DNA of 64,000 nucleotides from positions 24,137 to 88,136 of the forward strand of contig JAYKJI010000046.1 in the NCBI GenBank assembly GCA_035285405.1. Direction: 5' to 3'. The position numbers were made by a program, and so were the translations under genes. Origin of the DNA: Woronichinia sp035285405. GTDB taxonomy: Bacteria; Cyanobacteriota; Cyanobacteriia; Cyanobacteriales; Microcystaceae. The notes beneath the pieces are model-generated. The model searched no databases. It saw only the letters and a program-made list of their open reading frames with translations, and was not told where the DNA came from. Shown piece after piece: positions 29,013-37,538 of the stretch (the stretch's first letter is position 1; every line of letters begins with the position of its first letter).

Positions 29013-30350
29013 TTAACGAGAGGTTTGACTGTCCAATCTGAGCAGTGGAGTATAACGATAGGCAGCGATCGCCCCTAACAGATTAATTGCCCCCATAATA
29101 CTCAATAAAGCGGCAATGCCTCGACCTTCTCCCCGTCCTGTCAACCAACTGACTTGATCGAGTAACCAATAATCTCCCCGAAAAAAGGGTTCAAACAGGC
29201 GATCAACCAGGGGCCCAGCTAGAACGAGGGTGATCAACCGAAATGACCATTCAATTGCTAAACGAGTTGCAAAAACTTGACCTTGATACTCAGGTTCTAT
29301 CTGTTCTTGCCAAAGGGTTTGATTAAAACTCAAAATCAAGGGACAGACGAGACAATAGGCAACAATGCCGCCCACACAGACCGGAAAAATTTTAATTGTC
29401 CATTCTCCGCCAGCACCAAGCAAAACCCAACCTTGAACCAATACCCCACCGATAATGGGTAGGACTAAACGGGGCGGATCTCGCCAAAAACTGACCATGA
29501 GACTGCCCACCACCCAACCCCCTCCGGCCATACTGAGTAAAGCTCCCAATTCCTTGGTTGTGGCAAAGCTGAGGACAAAAGGGGTAAACAAGACTTCTGT
29601 CATCCCCAGGGTGGCATAGGTAATACTCATCAGTAGCAGCAGGGCCAGTAAACCAGGGCGATGTTGAATATAGTGCCAGCCCCAAAGGGTTTCTCGGATC
29701 AAACTGAGATAGGTAGCGGGGGATTGGGAACGGGCAGGAGGCGCGATCTCAGGAAATCGAACCATCAATAGGGTAATCAGAATAAAGCCAAAACTGAGAC
29801 AGTCCAACAAAATGATGCCAGGAAGTTGGAGGGAAAGAATTAACCAAGCTGCGGTAAAGGGGGCTACCAGTTGGGCCACAGAATGACCGATCAAGATTAG
29901 ACCATTGGCCCGACTTAAAAATGTTCTCGGAACCATGAGAGTGGTAGCGGCGAGGTAAGCTGGAACTTGCAAACTATTAAAGGCAGAACTGATTCCTAAA
30001 AGTAGATAAATTTGCCAATTGGCTAAAGCTTCAAATTGTAGCAACCACCCCAAGAGCAAAATTCCCGCGATCGCCCCCGTATCACTGAGAATCATAATCA
30101 AACGTCGCTGATAATGATCGGCTAGATGACCTGCTAGAGGAGCCATTAAAATGGGAGGCAGATAAATCGCCAGAATCATCAGAGCAAATTGAGTAACGGA
30201 TTGAGATTGCTGATAAACTGAGACCCCAAAGGCAAAAAGGGTTAATTGAGTGCCAATATTAGAGATTAACTGCCCAAACCAAACCCAGAAAAAGAGGTGA
30301 AGATGGGTTTTGGGGACAGTCGAGGGGGCCACTCTAGGTTTTACAGTCAT
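29013..30350 (-). CDS. MFS transporter, probable exporter of the cluster product
   Basis: A 445-residue integral membrane protein of the major facilitator superfamily with about 12 hydrophobic spans. The loop between spans 2 and 3 has GHLADHYQRRLIM, the MFS signature A-type motif. Overall pattern is that of the MFS_3/EntS-like group of small-molecule exporters. The start is ATG 30350. It is the first gene of the minus-strand cluster, divergent from fabD across 300 bases, and overlaps no other gene. Export of a lipid or glycolipid is inferred from position only. Confidence 0.8.
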   Translation of the reverse strand: MTVKPRVAPSTVPKTHLHLFFWVWFGQLISNIGTQLTLFAFGVSVYQQSQSVTQFALMILAIYLPPILMAPLAGHLADHYQRRLIMILSDTGAIAGILLLGWLLQFEALANWQIYLLLGISSAFNSLQVPAYLAATTLMVPRTFLSRANGLILIGHSVAQLVAPFTAAWLILSLQLPGIILLDCLSFGFILITLLMVRFPEIAPPARSQSPATYLSLIRETLWGWHYIQHRPGLLALLLLMSITYATLGMTEVLFTPFVLSFATTKELGALLSMAGGGWVVGSLMVSFWRDPPRLVLPIIGGVLVQGWVLLGAGGEWTIKIFPVCVGGIVAYCLVCPLILSFNQTLWQEQIEPEYQGQVFATRLAIEWSFRLITLVLAGPLVDRLFEPFFRGDYWLLDQVSWLTGRGEGRGIAALLSIMGAINLLGAIAAYRYTPLLRLDSQTSR

Positions 30351-30609
30351 GGGGGTGGGATTTCTGCGGGTACAGGTATTTGTCTAAAATACAGGATTAA
30401 TTTCAGTTCTGGTGTTTTTCGGGTTTAAGCAGCACGGCATAAAATCAGTCGTTTTCGACAATTTCCGACCAAGGGCCCCGTTGATGGGGAAATTTTCACA
30501 AATTTTGTTAATCTTAATTCCATAATCTGACCCTTTGCAATAAAACTATTTTAGGAAGCGATCGCCGTTATATAGACGAAGGAGAAAATTTTCGAGGATC
30601 ACTGCTTGG

Positions 30610-30615
30610 TATAAT
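30610..30615 (+). promoter_or_regulatory. Likely -10 element of the fabD promoter
   Basis: TGGTATAAT at 30607-30615 is a perfect TATAAT with an extended -10 TGn. It lies 35 bases before the fabD ATG. No good -35 box is seen 17 bases upstream, which an extended -10 can compensate for. The 300-base region also must hold the divergent promoter of the MFS/PKS cluster, which I could not place. Confidence 0.5.
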
Positions 30616-30650
30616 TGCCAGGCTGTTAATAAAAAAAACATTAAGCTTCA

Positions 30651-31526
30651 ATGACAATAGCATGGGTATTTCCGGGGCAAGGCTCCCAGGCGGTCGGTAT
30701 GGGAACCGATCTCATCGATCACGAGATCGCCAAAGAGAAGTTTGCCAAAGCAGAACAAATTTTAGGGTGGTCTGTGGTAGAACGCTGTCAGAGCAACGAA
30801 GAGGAATTATCTCAAACCGTTTATACTCAACCCTGTCTCTATGTCATTGAAAGCATTTTGACGGATTTATTAAAACAACAAGGGCAGGTTCCAGACTATG
30901 TAGCGGGCCATAGTTTAGGTGAATATTCGGCTCTCTACGCGGCAGGGGTATTTGATTTTGCGACAGGATTGGAATTGGTCAAACGGCGATCGCAACTGAT
31001 GAATGAAGCCCAAGGCGGTAAAATGGCAGCCCTAATGAAATTTGACCATGATCAACTAACCCAGGTAATCGAAAATACACCGGATGTGGTGCTGGCAAAC
31101 GATAACAGTAAAGAACAGGCCGTTATTTCTGGTACTCCTACTGCCGTTGATACTGTTCTGGCCCAGGTCAAAGCCAAACGAACCATTCCCCTCAAAGTTT
31201 CTGGTGCTTTTCATTCTCCTCTCATGGCAGAAGCTGCTCAACAATTTGAAGACATTCTCCAAGCCAGCTTTTTCTCTGATGCCCAAATGCCCGTCTTTTC
31301 CAATGTTGACCCCACACCGGAAACCGATGCCCAGATCCTAAAACAGCGTCTCAGTGAACAGATGACTGGCTCAGTCCGTTGGCGAGAAATTATGTTAGCA
31401 CTCCCCCAGGTAAATATTCAAAATGTCTGGGAAGTCGGGCCAGGCAAGGTTCTAGCTGGTTTAATTAAACGGACTTGTCCCCATTTAACCGTCAAAAATC
31501 TTAGCCATCTCGCAGACGTAATCTGA
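30651..31526 (+). CDS. fabD: Malonyl-CoA:ACP transacylase FabD
   Basis: A 291-residue enzyme that moves malonyl from CoA to ACP for fatty-acid synthesis. It contains the GQGSQ loop at residue 9, catalytic Ser in GHSLGEY at about 92, the KRRSQLM arginine and AFHSPLM with the catalytic His, all at the usual FabD spacing. Its start is ATG 30651. It is divergent from the PKS cluster and followed by a response regulator. As the PKS carries its own malonyl AT, FabD here is most likely the housekeeping enzyme. It could conceivably supply malonyl groups to the cluster, but that is not shown. Confidence 0.95.
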   Translation: MTIAWVFPGQGSQAVGMGTDLIDHEIAKEKFAKAEQILGWSVVERCQSNEEELSQTVYTQPCLYVIESILTDLLKQQGQVPDYVAGHSLGEYSALYAAGVFDFATGLELVKRRSQLMNEAQGGKMAALMKFDHDQLTQVIENTPDVVLANDNSKEQAVISGTPTAVDTVLAQVKAKRTIPLKVSGAFHSPLMAEAAQQFEDILQASFFSDAQMPVFSNVDPTPETDAQILKQRLSEQMTGSVRWREIMLALPQVNIQNVWEVGPGKVLAGLIKRTCPHLTVKNLSHLADVI

Positions 31527-31625
31527 AAAACGCTAAACTGCTTATGGCACAGAGCCTAGTGTTTTTTAGACCCTATCCCGCTCCCTGTGTAGAATCTTGG
31601 AGAATTGCTTGAAGGAGAGTTTATC

Positions 31626-32189
31626 ATGTCAGCCCATAAAATTCTGGTTATCGACGACAGCAAAGTTATTCGGATGCGGGTTCGGGATATGCTCCCCCAG
31701 GGCAACTTTGATATCTTAGAGGCTAGGGATGGAGTCGAAGGCTACAACATGATCCGTAGCGAGAAGCCGAATTTAATCATGTTAGATTTCCTCTTGCCTA
31801 AAATGAGTGGCTGGGAAGTTTATCAAGAGATCCAAAAAGAATATGAACTAAAAAGTATTCCCCTGGTACTCATGTCAGGACGAAAGGAAGAAGTTCTCGA
31901 AAAACTGACAGAACCCTTTGAGTATTTCGCCTTTGTGGAAAAGCCTTTTGAACAGCGAGAATTAGTGGCGGCCATTAAAGAGGCAATGGTTAAGGCGAAG
32001 AAACATCCTAAACCTGTTGCCGTGGCCGCTTCTGTCTCAACCTCAGCCAGTACGAGTGACACTAGTAATCAGGAAATGGCGGCAGAAATTCAAGCTCTCA
32101 AACAACAGATGGCAAAAATGTCAGGGGAAGTGGAAAATCTCAAGAAACAAATTTCCCAATTAGTGACTTTTATCAAACAACGGTTGTAG
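31626..32189 (+). CDS. Single-domain response regulator with C-terminal coiled coil
   Basis: A 187-residue CheY-like receiver protein. Asp10, Asp11, the phosphoacceptor Asp54 (LIMLDFLLP), the LVLMSGR switch Ser and the Lys of FVEKPFEQ are all present, so phosphorylation should work. After the receiver (about residue 125) comes an Ala/Ser-rich linker and a heptad-like helix (AEIQALKQQMAKMSGEVENL) with no DNA-binding domain, suggesting protein-protein signalling. I chose ATG 31626 because AAGGAGAG lies just upstream of it; the in-frame TTG at 31605 adds seven unconserved residues. The partner kinase is not in the window. PatA- or pilus-type outputs are possible but not supported. Confidence 0.82.
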   Translation: MSAHKILVIDDSKVIRMRVRDMLPQGNFDILEARDGVEGYNMIRSEKPNLIMLDFLLPKMSGWEVYQEIQKEYELKSIPLVLMSGRKEEVLEKLTEPFEYFAFVEKPFEQRELVAAIKEAMVKAKKHPKPVAVAASVSTSASTSDTSNQEMAAEIQALKQQMAKMSGEVENLKKQISQLVTFIKQRL

Positions 32190-32234
32190 TTAATATTGGG
32201 CGTTTTGTCAAAATGATAACTAACTACCGCTAGG

Positions 32235-33683
32235 TTAAGCCAAGGTTTTCTGGCAATTGCTTGAATTAATCGTGTGAATTTTCATGAAATTCGTTCCCCT
32301 GGGAATTTTGGTTGGAATCCCCGCAATAATCAAAATTTTGTCGCCATTATTCACTAAATTGCGATCGCAGAGATTGGTTTCAGCCTGTTGCACTAAATCC
32401 TCAAAGGTTTCCACTTGATAATCGATTAACAATGGAATTACTCCCCAAATTAAATTCAAGGCATGATAGACCTTTTCATCGGGAGTTAGGGCCACGACGG
32501 GAACAGAAGGTCGTTGATTGGAAGCCAAAAGAGCCGTATGACCCGAACTGGTAAAGGTAACGACATAACGTAGGGGTAAAATCTCGTCAATCACGTTCAG
32601 AGCTTCACTTAGCGCATGGGTTTCCGTATTGTCGGCGGGAGGGACGTTTTCAAAATGAAACTCTTTTTCCACCTCTTCGGCAATTTTACAGAGCATGGCA
32701 ACGGACTGGACGGGATAAGTCCCCACGGCGGATTCCCCCGACAGCATTACCGCATCGGTTCCGTCAATAATGGCATTGGCCACATCACTGGCTTCGGCAC
32801 GGGTTGGGCGAGGATTGTGGATCATGCTATCTAACATTTGGGTAGCTGTAATCACGGGAATACTTTTAAAGTTACAGGCCCGAATAATTCGCTTTTGCAG
32901 TAGAGGCACTTTCTCTGGGTTCATTTCTACGCCCAGATCTCCCCTGGCCACCATCAACCCATCTACTACGTCAATAATTTCCTCTAAATGGGCGATCGCC
33001 TGAGGTTTTTCAATCTTAGCCATGACAGAGAGAGAAGCATGGCCACGTTCAGCCAGAAAGGCTTTCAGGGATAAAATATCTTCCGCTTTCCGTACAAAAC
33101 TAAGAGAAACCCAATCAATCCCCTGGGCTAAACCAAACTCCAAATCCTGTTTATCCTTTTCCGTCATGGAAGGTAATTTTAAATCTAACCCTGGAATGTT
33201 TACTCCTTTTCGACTTTTTAAAATCCCGCCATTAACCACCTGGCAGATCACTTTTTGAGCCTCTACTTGAGTGACTTTTAATTCCAGTAAGCCATCATCC
33301 ATTAGAATTCTTTCTCCCATACAGGCTTCCTCTGCCAAATGTGGGTAATCGATCGTGATCGCGTCGGGAAAGAGAGCGGCTTGATCTAACGGAATAAGGG
33401 TAATAAATGTTCCTTCTCTTAGTAATATTTCCCCCTGAGGTAAGTAACCAACCCGAACTTTTGGCCCCTGCAAATCTTGCAAAAGAGTAATGGGATTGTC
33501 TAATTCCAGGGAGACAGAACGCAATAACGTCACCATTTTGGCGTGCTCTTCATAGCTACCATGGGAAAAATTAAGACGAGCCACATTCATGCCTGCTTGG
33601 ATCATCGCGATTAGAACTTCTCTAGAACTACTGGCAGGGCCAATCGTGGCCACAATTTTAGTACGATGACTGAGGGGTTTCAT
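32235..33683 (-). CDS. pyk: Pyruvate kinase
   Basis: Final glycolytic enzyme, converting phosphoenolpyruvate and ADP to pyruvate and ATP in the cytoplasm. The 482-residue product has the N-terminal HRTKIVATIGPASS, the active-site region with MAKIEKPQAI and MVARGDLGVE, and the VITATQMLDSM..P.PTRAE segment, in normal order and at normal length. It lacks the extra C-terminal PEP-utiliser domain found in longer bacterial forms. It converges on the response regulator gene across 45 bases. Confidence 0.96.
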   Translation of the reverse strand: MKPLSHRTKIVATIGPASSSREVLIAMIQAGMNVARLNFSHGSYEEHAKMVTLLRSVSLELDNPITLLQDLQGPKVRVGYLPQGEILLREGTFITLIPLDQAALFPDAITIDYPHLAEEACMGERILMDDGLLELKVTQVEAQKVICQVVNGGILKSRKGVNIPGLDLKLPSMTEKDKQDLEFGLAQGIDWVSLSFVRKAEDILSLKAFLAERGHASLSVMAKIEKPQAIAHLEEIIDVVDGLMVARGDLGVEMNPEKVPLLQKRIIRACNFKSIPVITATQMLDSMIHNPRPTRAEASDVANAIIDGTDAVMLSGESAVGTYPVQSVAMLCKIAEEVEKEFHFENVPPADNTETHALSEALNVIDEILPLRYVVTFTSSGHTALLASNQRPSVPVVALTPDEKVYHALNLIWGVIPLLIDYQVETFEDLVQQAETNLCDRNLVNNGDKILIIAGIPTKIPRGTNFMKIHTINSSNCQKTLA

Positions 33684-34030
33684 GGGTTTTGTTCTGATTA
33701 AGGGATAGCATTAGTGAAGAATGTGAGTTCAGTGTAATCTAAATTTGCTGGAAATTCAGTCACGACAAATTGACAATTAAGGTGTTAATTTAGCTGGGGG
33801 GGAATACTAATTTTTTTTTACTTTCTTAAAGATTTATTAACTCAGTTTCCCGTCAAGATCGGATTTAAGAGCACGAGAGATACCAAAATATAGCCATGAA
33901 TCCACCTAAATTTTCTTGGCCAAACCTAACCTTAACCGTTACACTAAGGAAGAGAGAAAAGTCAAGTCGTCAATAGCACTTGATTGTTAAGCTTTCCTAA
34001 TTATCCATTTCCATTTCTCCAGATTAAGCT
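33684..34030. other. 347-base divergent intergenic region (pyk/clpS)
   Basis: The stretch separates the pyruvate kinase and clpS start codons and must hold both promoters. It is AT-rich, with a run of nine T at about 33811-33819. I see no ORF, structured RNA or recognisable operator in it. Confidence 0.5.
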
Positions 34031-34357
34031 ATGCGTCAAGAATCATTGGCTGCCCTGCCCCTAGTGGCCTCTGCTTCAACGGCTACCCCCGATCGCGCCA
34101 CCACAGTCGTTCGTAAAACCTATCCCAACTACAAAGTTATTGTCTTAAATGATGATTTCAATACTTTTCAGCACGTTGCCCAATGCTTGATGACCTATAT
34201 TCCCGGTATGAACAGCGATCGCGCCTGGGAACTCACCAACCAAGTCCACGATGAGGGGCAAGCGATTGTTTGGGTTGGGCCCCAGGAACCTGCCGAACTC
34301 TACCATCAACAACTACGACGGGCCGGACTAACCATGGCTCCCCTGGAGGCTGCTTAG
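34031..34357 (+). CDS. clpS: ATP-dependent Clp protease adaptor ClpS
   Basis: A 108-residue adaptor that delivers N-degron substrates to ClpC/ClpP in the cytoplasm. After a variable N-terminal tail, the core shows YKVIVLNDDFNTFQHVAQCL, the segment that forms the substrate pocket, followed by a helical part (WELTNQVHDEGQAIVWVG) typical of ClpS. Cyanobacteria often have two ClpS types; I cannot assign the subtype. The next gene starts three bases after its stop codon, so the two are translated from one message. Confidence 0.9.
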   Translation: MRQESLAALPLVASASTATPDRATTVVRKTYPNYKVIVLNDDFNTFQHVAQCLMTYIPGMNSDRAWELTNQVHDEGQAIVWVGPQEPAELYHQQLRRAGLTMAPLEAA

Positions 34358-34360
34358 ATC

Positions 34361-34645
34361 ATGAACTCAGGGGCCAAAGGAAGACTCGTGTGGAATCATT
34401 CTACCCATTTAGACGGTTTGATCCCCCGCTTAGAAAAATTGATTACCTTTGAGGGCATTGGCACAGTAACGCCTGGAGTCATTAGTCGAACTCGTAGTCA
34501 TATTCCTCAATTTCGCTTTCGGGTATCTGTACCGATTCGGGGCGGCTACAAGGTGATTGCCAGACAGGGAAAAACAGCCCAGGAAATTTTTATTTTGACA
34601 GAACTCTCCCAGGACGGGCTAACATCCTTACTCGCCATCCTCTAA
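34361..34645 (+). CDS. DUF2103 family protein
   Basis: A 94-residue cytoplasmic protein that resembles the DUF2103 family, annotated in databases as predicted metal-binding. It begins MNSGAKGRLVWNHSTHLDGL and has a Gly/Arg-rich centre (PGVISRTRSH). Conserved His residues (NHSTH, SH) are candidate metal ligands. The ATG is three bases past the clpS stop, so it is coupled to clpS. No function is established; the linkage to ClpS suggests a role in proteolysis, but this is inference. Confidence 0.7.
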   Translation: MNSGAKGRLVWNHSTHLDGLIPRLEKLITFEGIGTVTPGVISRTRSHIPQFRFRVSVPIRGGYKVIARQGKTAQEIFILTELSQDGLTSLLAIL

Positions 34646-34684
34646 GCTGTCGCATCTTTCAAGAGATAATCGGAATTTTTTCAT

Positions 34685-36646
34685 ATGCTGACCCCTTGTC
34701 AGAAAAGCTGGTTTAGCCTCATCCTTCTGCTGGGAAGTCTATTGTGGCTGTGGCTCAGTGGTGGTCAACCCGTTTTGGCTAGTGGCGATCGCCTTCCCCT
34801 GACTGTCACTTTGCTGGAGGAGCGATTAACCCATCCCGTGCTCAATGATGGAGCCTTGACTATTGATCTTCAGAATTTAGTCATTGATCTGACCCCCGAA
34901 AATTCCCTATTCCGTGACCAGTTTTATCAACAAATTAAATCGCTTCTTAGCCATAGCAGTAAAGCACTTGGACTCGATTTCAGTCATAGTTTAATTCAAG
35001 GTGATTTTCAAGTGAGTCGATTGGGGCTTTATACTCAACTCACCGATGCCACTCTTCCCCAAAATCTTTCTTCCGTCGAACAAGAGCAATTACATTATGA
35101 TCCCGATTTTTTAACAGAAAACAATGGCAAACCCAAGACAATCACTGTTTTTCGGGGATTATTAAAATTCCCAGATGCCCTATTTACAGGAAAAACCGAT
35201 TTTTCTAACACTTTCTTTTTACAACGGGTAGAAGGGAAGGATTCAAAATTTACTCAGGAAGCCAATTGGGCCGGTAGCCGCTTTGGACGAGACATAGATT
35301 TGTCGGGTAGTATTTGGGGGCGCGATCTCAACTGGAGTCAGAGTTTATGGCTCGGCAATAGTAAATTTCGCCAAGCTCAGTTTCAAGGCAGTGTTGATTT
35401 TAATCATAGTCATTTTTTAGGATTAGTCGATTTTGAGCAATCCCAGTTCTTTCAAGTGACTAATTTTACCAATGTACAGTGGCTCAAGACCGTTAATTTT
35501 AGGCAATGCAGTTGGCGCGATCGCCTTTTATTTTCAGGGAGCCGTTTTTTCCAAGATTTGAACTTGAATGGAGCCACTCTCGAAAAATCTGCGGCCTTTC
35601 GCTACAGTCGTTTTAGCCATTTAGCGGATTTACAGGATGTCAAACTATTAGGACAGCTTGATTTTAGTAATGCGATCTTTTTTCCCTTTGCTAAAATTAA
35701 TGTTGCCGAACTAGCCTTTGACTCTGAACAGGCAAAACTGCTGGGTGATAAAAATATTATCGGTAAAGTGCTCTCCCTACCGGCCCTAGAAGGCAATGAA
35801 ACTGTTATTCGCAATTTAGTGCGTAATTTTCGGAATCTAGAGCAAATTCCTGATGCTAATCAGATAGAATATACTAGTCAGTTGCTCTTGCTTCAACAGT
35901 TAAATCAAGAACTCCGTAACTGGCCCACTGACAGACAATTATTATTAACCTGGGTCAATCATTTTAGTCAATGGCTATTACTCGTTAATCTATTGCTATT
36001 TAGTAATTATGGTACTAACGTTAGTCTTGTTATCGGCATTGGCATGATTAGCATTGCTTTTTTTGGAGCCTGTTTTGGTTTAATTGATCGAGTAAGACGT
36101 TGGCAACCTAACCCCATCTTACCGTCTCGTCTAGAGAGTCTAGATCTCTTCCTCAGTTGGTTTTTACTGACCTTATTGGGTCTCATTAATGTCTTTACCT
36201 CGACTCAGCATCCCTGGTCAACGCTGTGGGGATTAGGTCTGATCATTTTGCCTTTATCTGGCGGATTAATCTTCAAACTCTATTCCCAGGGACACTATCA
36301 CGATTTACTCCAGATTTCCTATTTTACCCAGGAGGGAACCCTACGCCAGTTGCGCCTCTTAATAGTTCGCCTTCCTATTATTCCTGAATTTCCTTTTTTC
36401 CGCGATCGCTATATGCCCCTAGTGTGGGAACGACGTTGGAACTGGCTAAATTACTATGATTTTAGTTGCAATAATTTTCTAAAACTCGGTTTTAACGATA
36501 TTCGCCTACGAGACGAACATGTCCCTGGTCTGATCAGTATTTTGGTTTGGTATCAATGGAGTTTAGGGATTCTCTATGTAACCCTACTGCTCTGGACCTT
36601 ATCCCGCACCATTCCAGGGTTGAACTTATTGATTTATCTAAGTTAA
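34685..36646 (+). CDS. Pentapeptide-repeat membrane protein
   Basis: A 653-residue protein with an N-terminal hydrophobic signal or anchor (WFSLILLLGSLLWLWLSG). A central region (about residues 160-350) of pentapeptide-like repeats follows, with Phe/Leu every five residues (for example FRQAQFQGSVDFNHSHF and FSGSRFFQDLNLNGATL), which fold into a right-handed quadrilateral beta helix. The C-terminal part has four hydrophobic spans (about residues 425-535 and the last 25 residues). The repeat domain is most likely outside the plasma membrane. Function is unknown. The gene starts 39 bases after the DUF2103 gene on the same strand. Confidence 0.75.
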   Translation: MLTPCQKSWFSLILLLGSLLWLWLSGGQPVLASGDRLPLTVTLLEERLTHPVLNDGALTIDLQNLVIDLTPENSLFRDQFYQQIKSLLSHSSKALGLDFSHSLIQGDFQVSRLGLYTQLTDATLPQNLSSVEQEQLHYDPDFLTENNGKPKTITVFRGLLKFPDALFTGKTDFSNTFFLQRVEGKDSKFTQEANWAGSRFGRDIDLSGSIWGRDLNWSQSLWLGNSKFRQAQFQGSVDFNHSHFLGLVDFEQSQFFQVTNFTNVQWLKTVNFRQCSWRDRLLFSGSRFFQDLNLNGATLEKSAAFRYSRFSHLADLQDVKLLGQLDFSNAIFFPFAKINVAELAFDSEQAKLLGDKNIIGKVLSLPALEGNETVIRNLVRNFRNLEQIPDANQIEYTSQLLLLQQLNQELRNWPTDRQLLLTWVNHFSQWLLLVNLLLFSNYGTNVSLVIGIGMISIAFFGACFGLIDRVRRWQPNPILPSRLESLDLFLSWFLLTLLGLINVFTSTQHPWSTLWGLGLIILPLSGGLIFKLYSQGHYHDLLQISYFTQEGTLRQLRLLIVRLPIIPEFPFFRDRYMPLVWERRWNWLNYYDFSCNNFLKLGFNDIRLRDEHVPGLISILVWYQWSLGILYVTLLLWTLSRTIPGLNLLIYLS

Positions 36647-36767
36647 ATCAGCGTTAACTAAACTGTTAGAGTTCAAGAACAACGACAAGGCGATCGCCGA
36701 TGAAACCCTGGCAATGGTCAGAATATTTAGTCACTTAAGAGATAAGAATCAATGATTGAAAGAATTG

Positions 36768-36986
36768 TTAGTCTTCATCCCAGGCTTCAACAGCGAGGAC
36801 TTCCTTAATTGGATCTTGCATTGCAAAACCAAACTCTTCTAATTCTTTTTTCCAGAAACTCCAATCATCTCCATACAGTAGAGCTAATTTCCAAAGGCTG
36901 TCATTGGGTTTAATTGCTTTGGATTCTACTAGAGAAGCCATTTTTCTTTGGAACTTCTCCATCGGATGAGCAAGCTGATTCGTCAT
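36768..36986 (-). CDS. Small conserved cyanobacterial protein (DUF4327-like)
   Basis: A 72-residue soluble protein (MEKFQRKMASLVES, then KPNDSLWKLALLYGDDW and a C-terminal AVEAWDED). The pattern resembles, in my recollection, the DUF4327 family of short cyanobacterial proteins; I could not verify this. There is no signal peptide or membrane span. It stands alone on the minus strand between the pentapeptide gene and a 550-base non-coding region. Function is unknown. Confidence 0.65.
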   Translation of the reverse strand: MTNQLAHPMEKFQRKMASLVESKAIKPNDSLWKLALLYGDDWSFWKKELEEFGFAMQDPIKEVLAVEAWDED

Positions 36987-37538
36987 AAAGTTCGACGGTA
37001 ATTTATTCGGTAGTTGAATTTTTAAACGGTTAATAAGGCGTTTTTACCTTTGAAAATCTTGAATATTTAGCGCAAAGATTAACAAATAAAACGCAGAGAG
37101 GTAACCTTGATTTCCTCTATTCTTACCTGATTCTCTGCAAATAAGCAAGTCCTAAGGCAACAAAGTACGGGAATTACGCTATGGGAACCCTTCCAGAACC
37201 CTCTTTCGAGAAGGCTTAGGCCGGATTAGCCTGGATCAGTGGTAAGCAGAGTTTCGCGCCAATCTGCTCTGAATCAATTGAATCGATCCAGTTTACCCGC
37301 AATGGTCACAGCAGAAAGTAAATTTGACCCACAACTAGAGCCAAATAGCTGTTGACCCTAGTTAATTTCATTGCTCAACTTCATTCTCAGCGCGATCACT
37401 TCAGGATTAAGACAAAGACTCACGTACGGATTCAGTCCTCTTCTTCTAATTTACTAAAAGATCAGTGAAAGATCACAGTGCTAGACTGAATAATTGAAAT
37501 AACACTTTTGGGCGCAAGCCTTATACCCCGACTTAACT
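36987..37538. other. 552-base region without genes; possible group II intron remnant
   Basis: No coding frame of note. The part from about 37149 to 37440 is structured-looking and resembles pieces of group II introns (listed separately). The remainder is AT-rich flank, including the presumed promoter of the acyltransferase gene that starts with GTG at 37539. Confidence 0.45.
37149..37440 (+). mobile_element. Probable remnant of a group II intron (no reverse transcriptase)
   Basis: Several short stretches recall the RNA part of cyanobacterial group II introns, read on the plus strand: CCTAAGGCAACAAAGTACGG at 37153-37172, GGCCGGATTAGCCTGGATC near 37220, GCAGAGTTTCGCG near 37245, and CTCACGTACGGATTC at 37419-37433, which resembles the segment just before the intron-encoded protein. 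No reverse transcriptase frame follows; a normal gene begins 100 bases later. Both intron ends and domain V could not be identified, so this is a decayed fragment at best. The call rests on remembered motifs. Confidence 0.35.

Noticed and set aside
12367..30350. The classical heterocyst glycolipid (hgl) gene island
   Set aside because: The chemistry is similar, but no hglC, hglD, hetN or hglT-like gene is present, and the glycosyltransferases are GT28-like.
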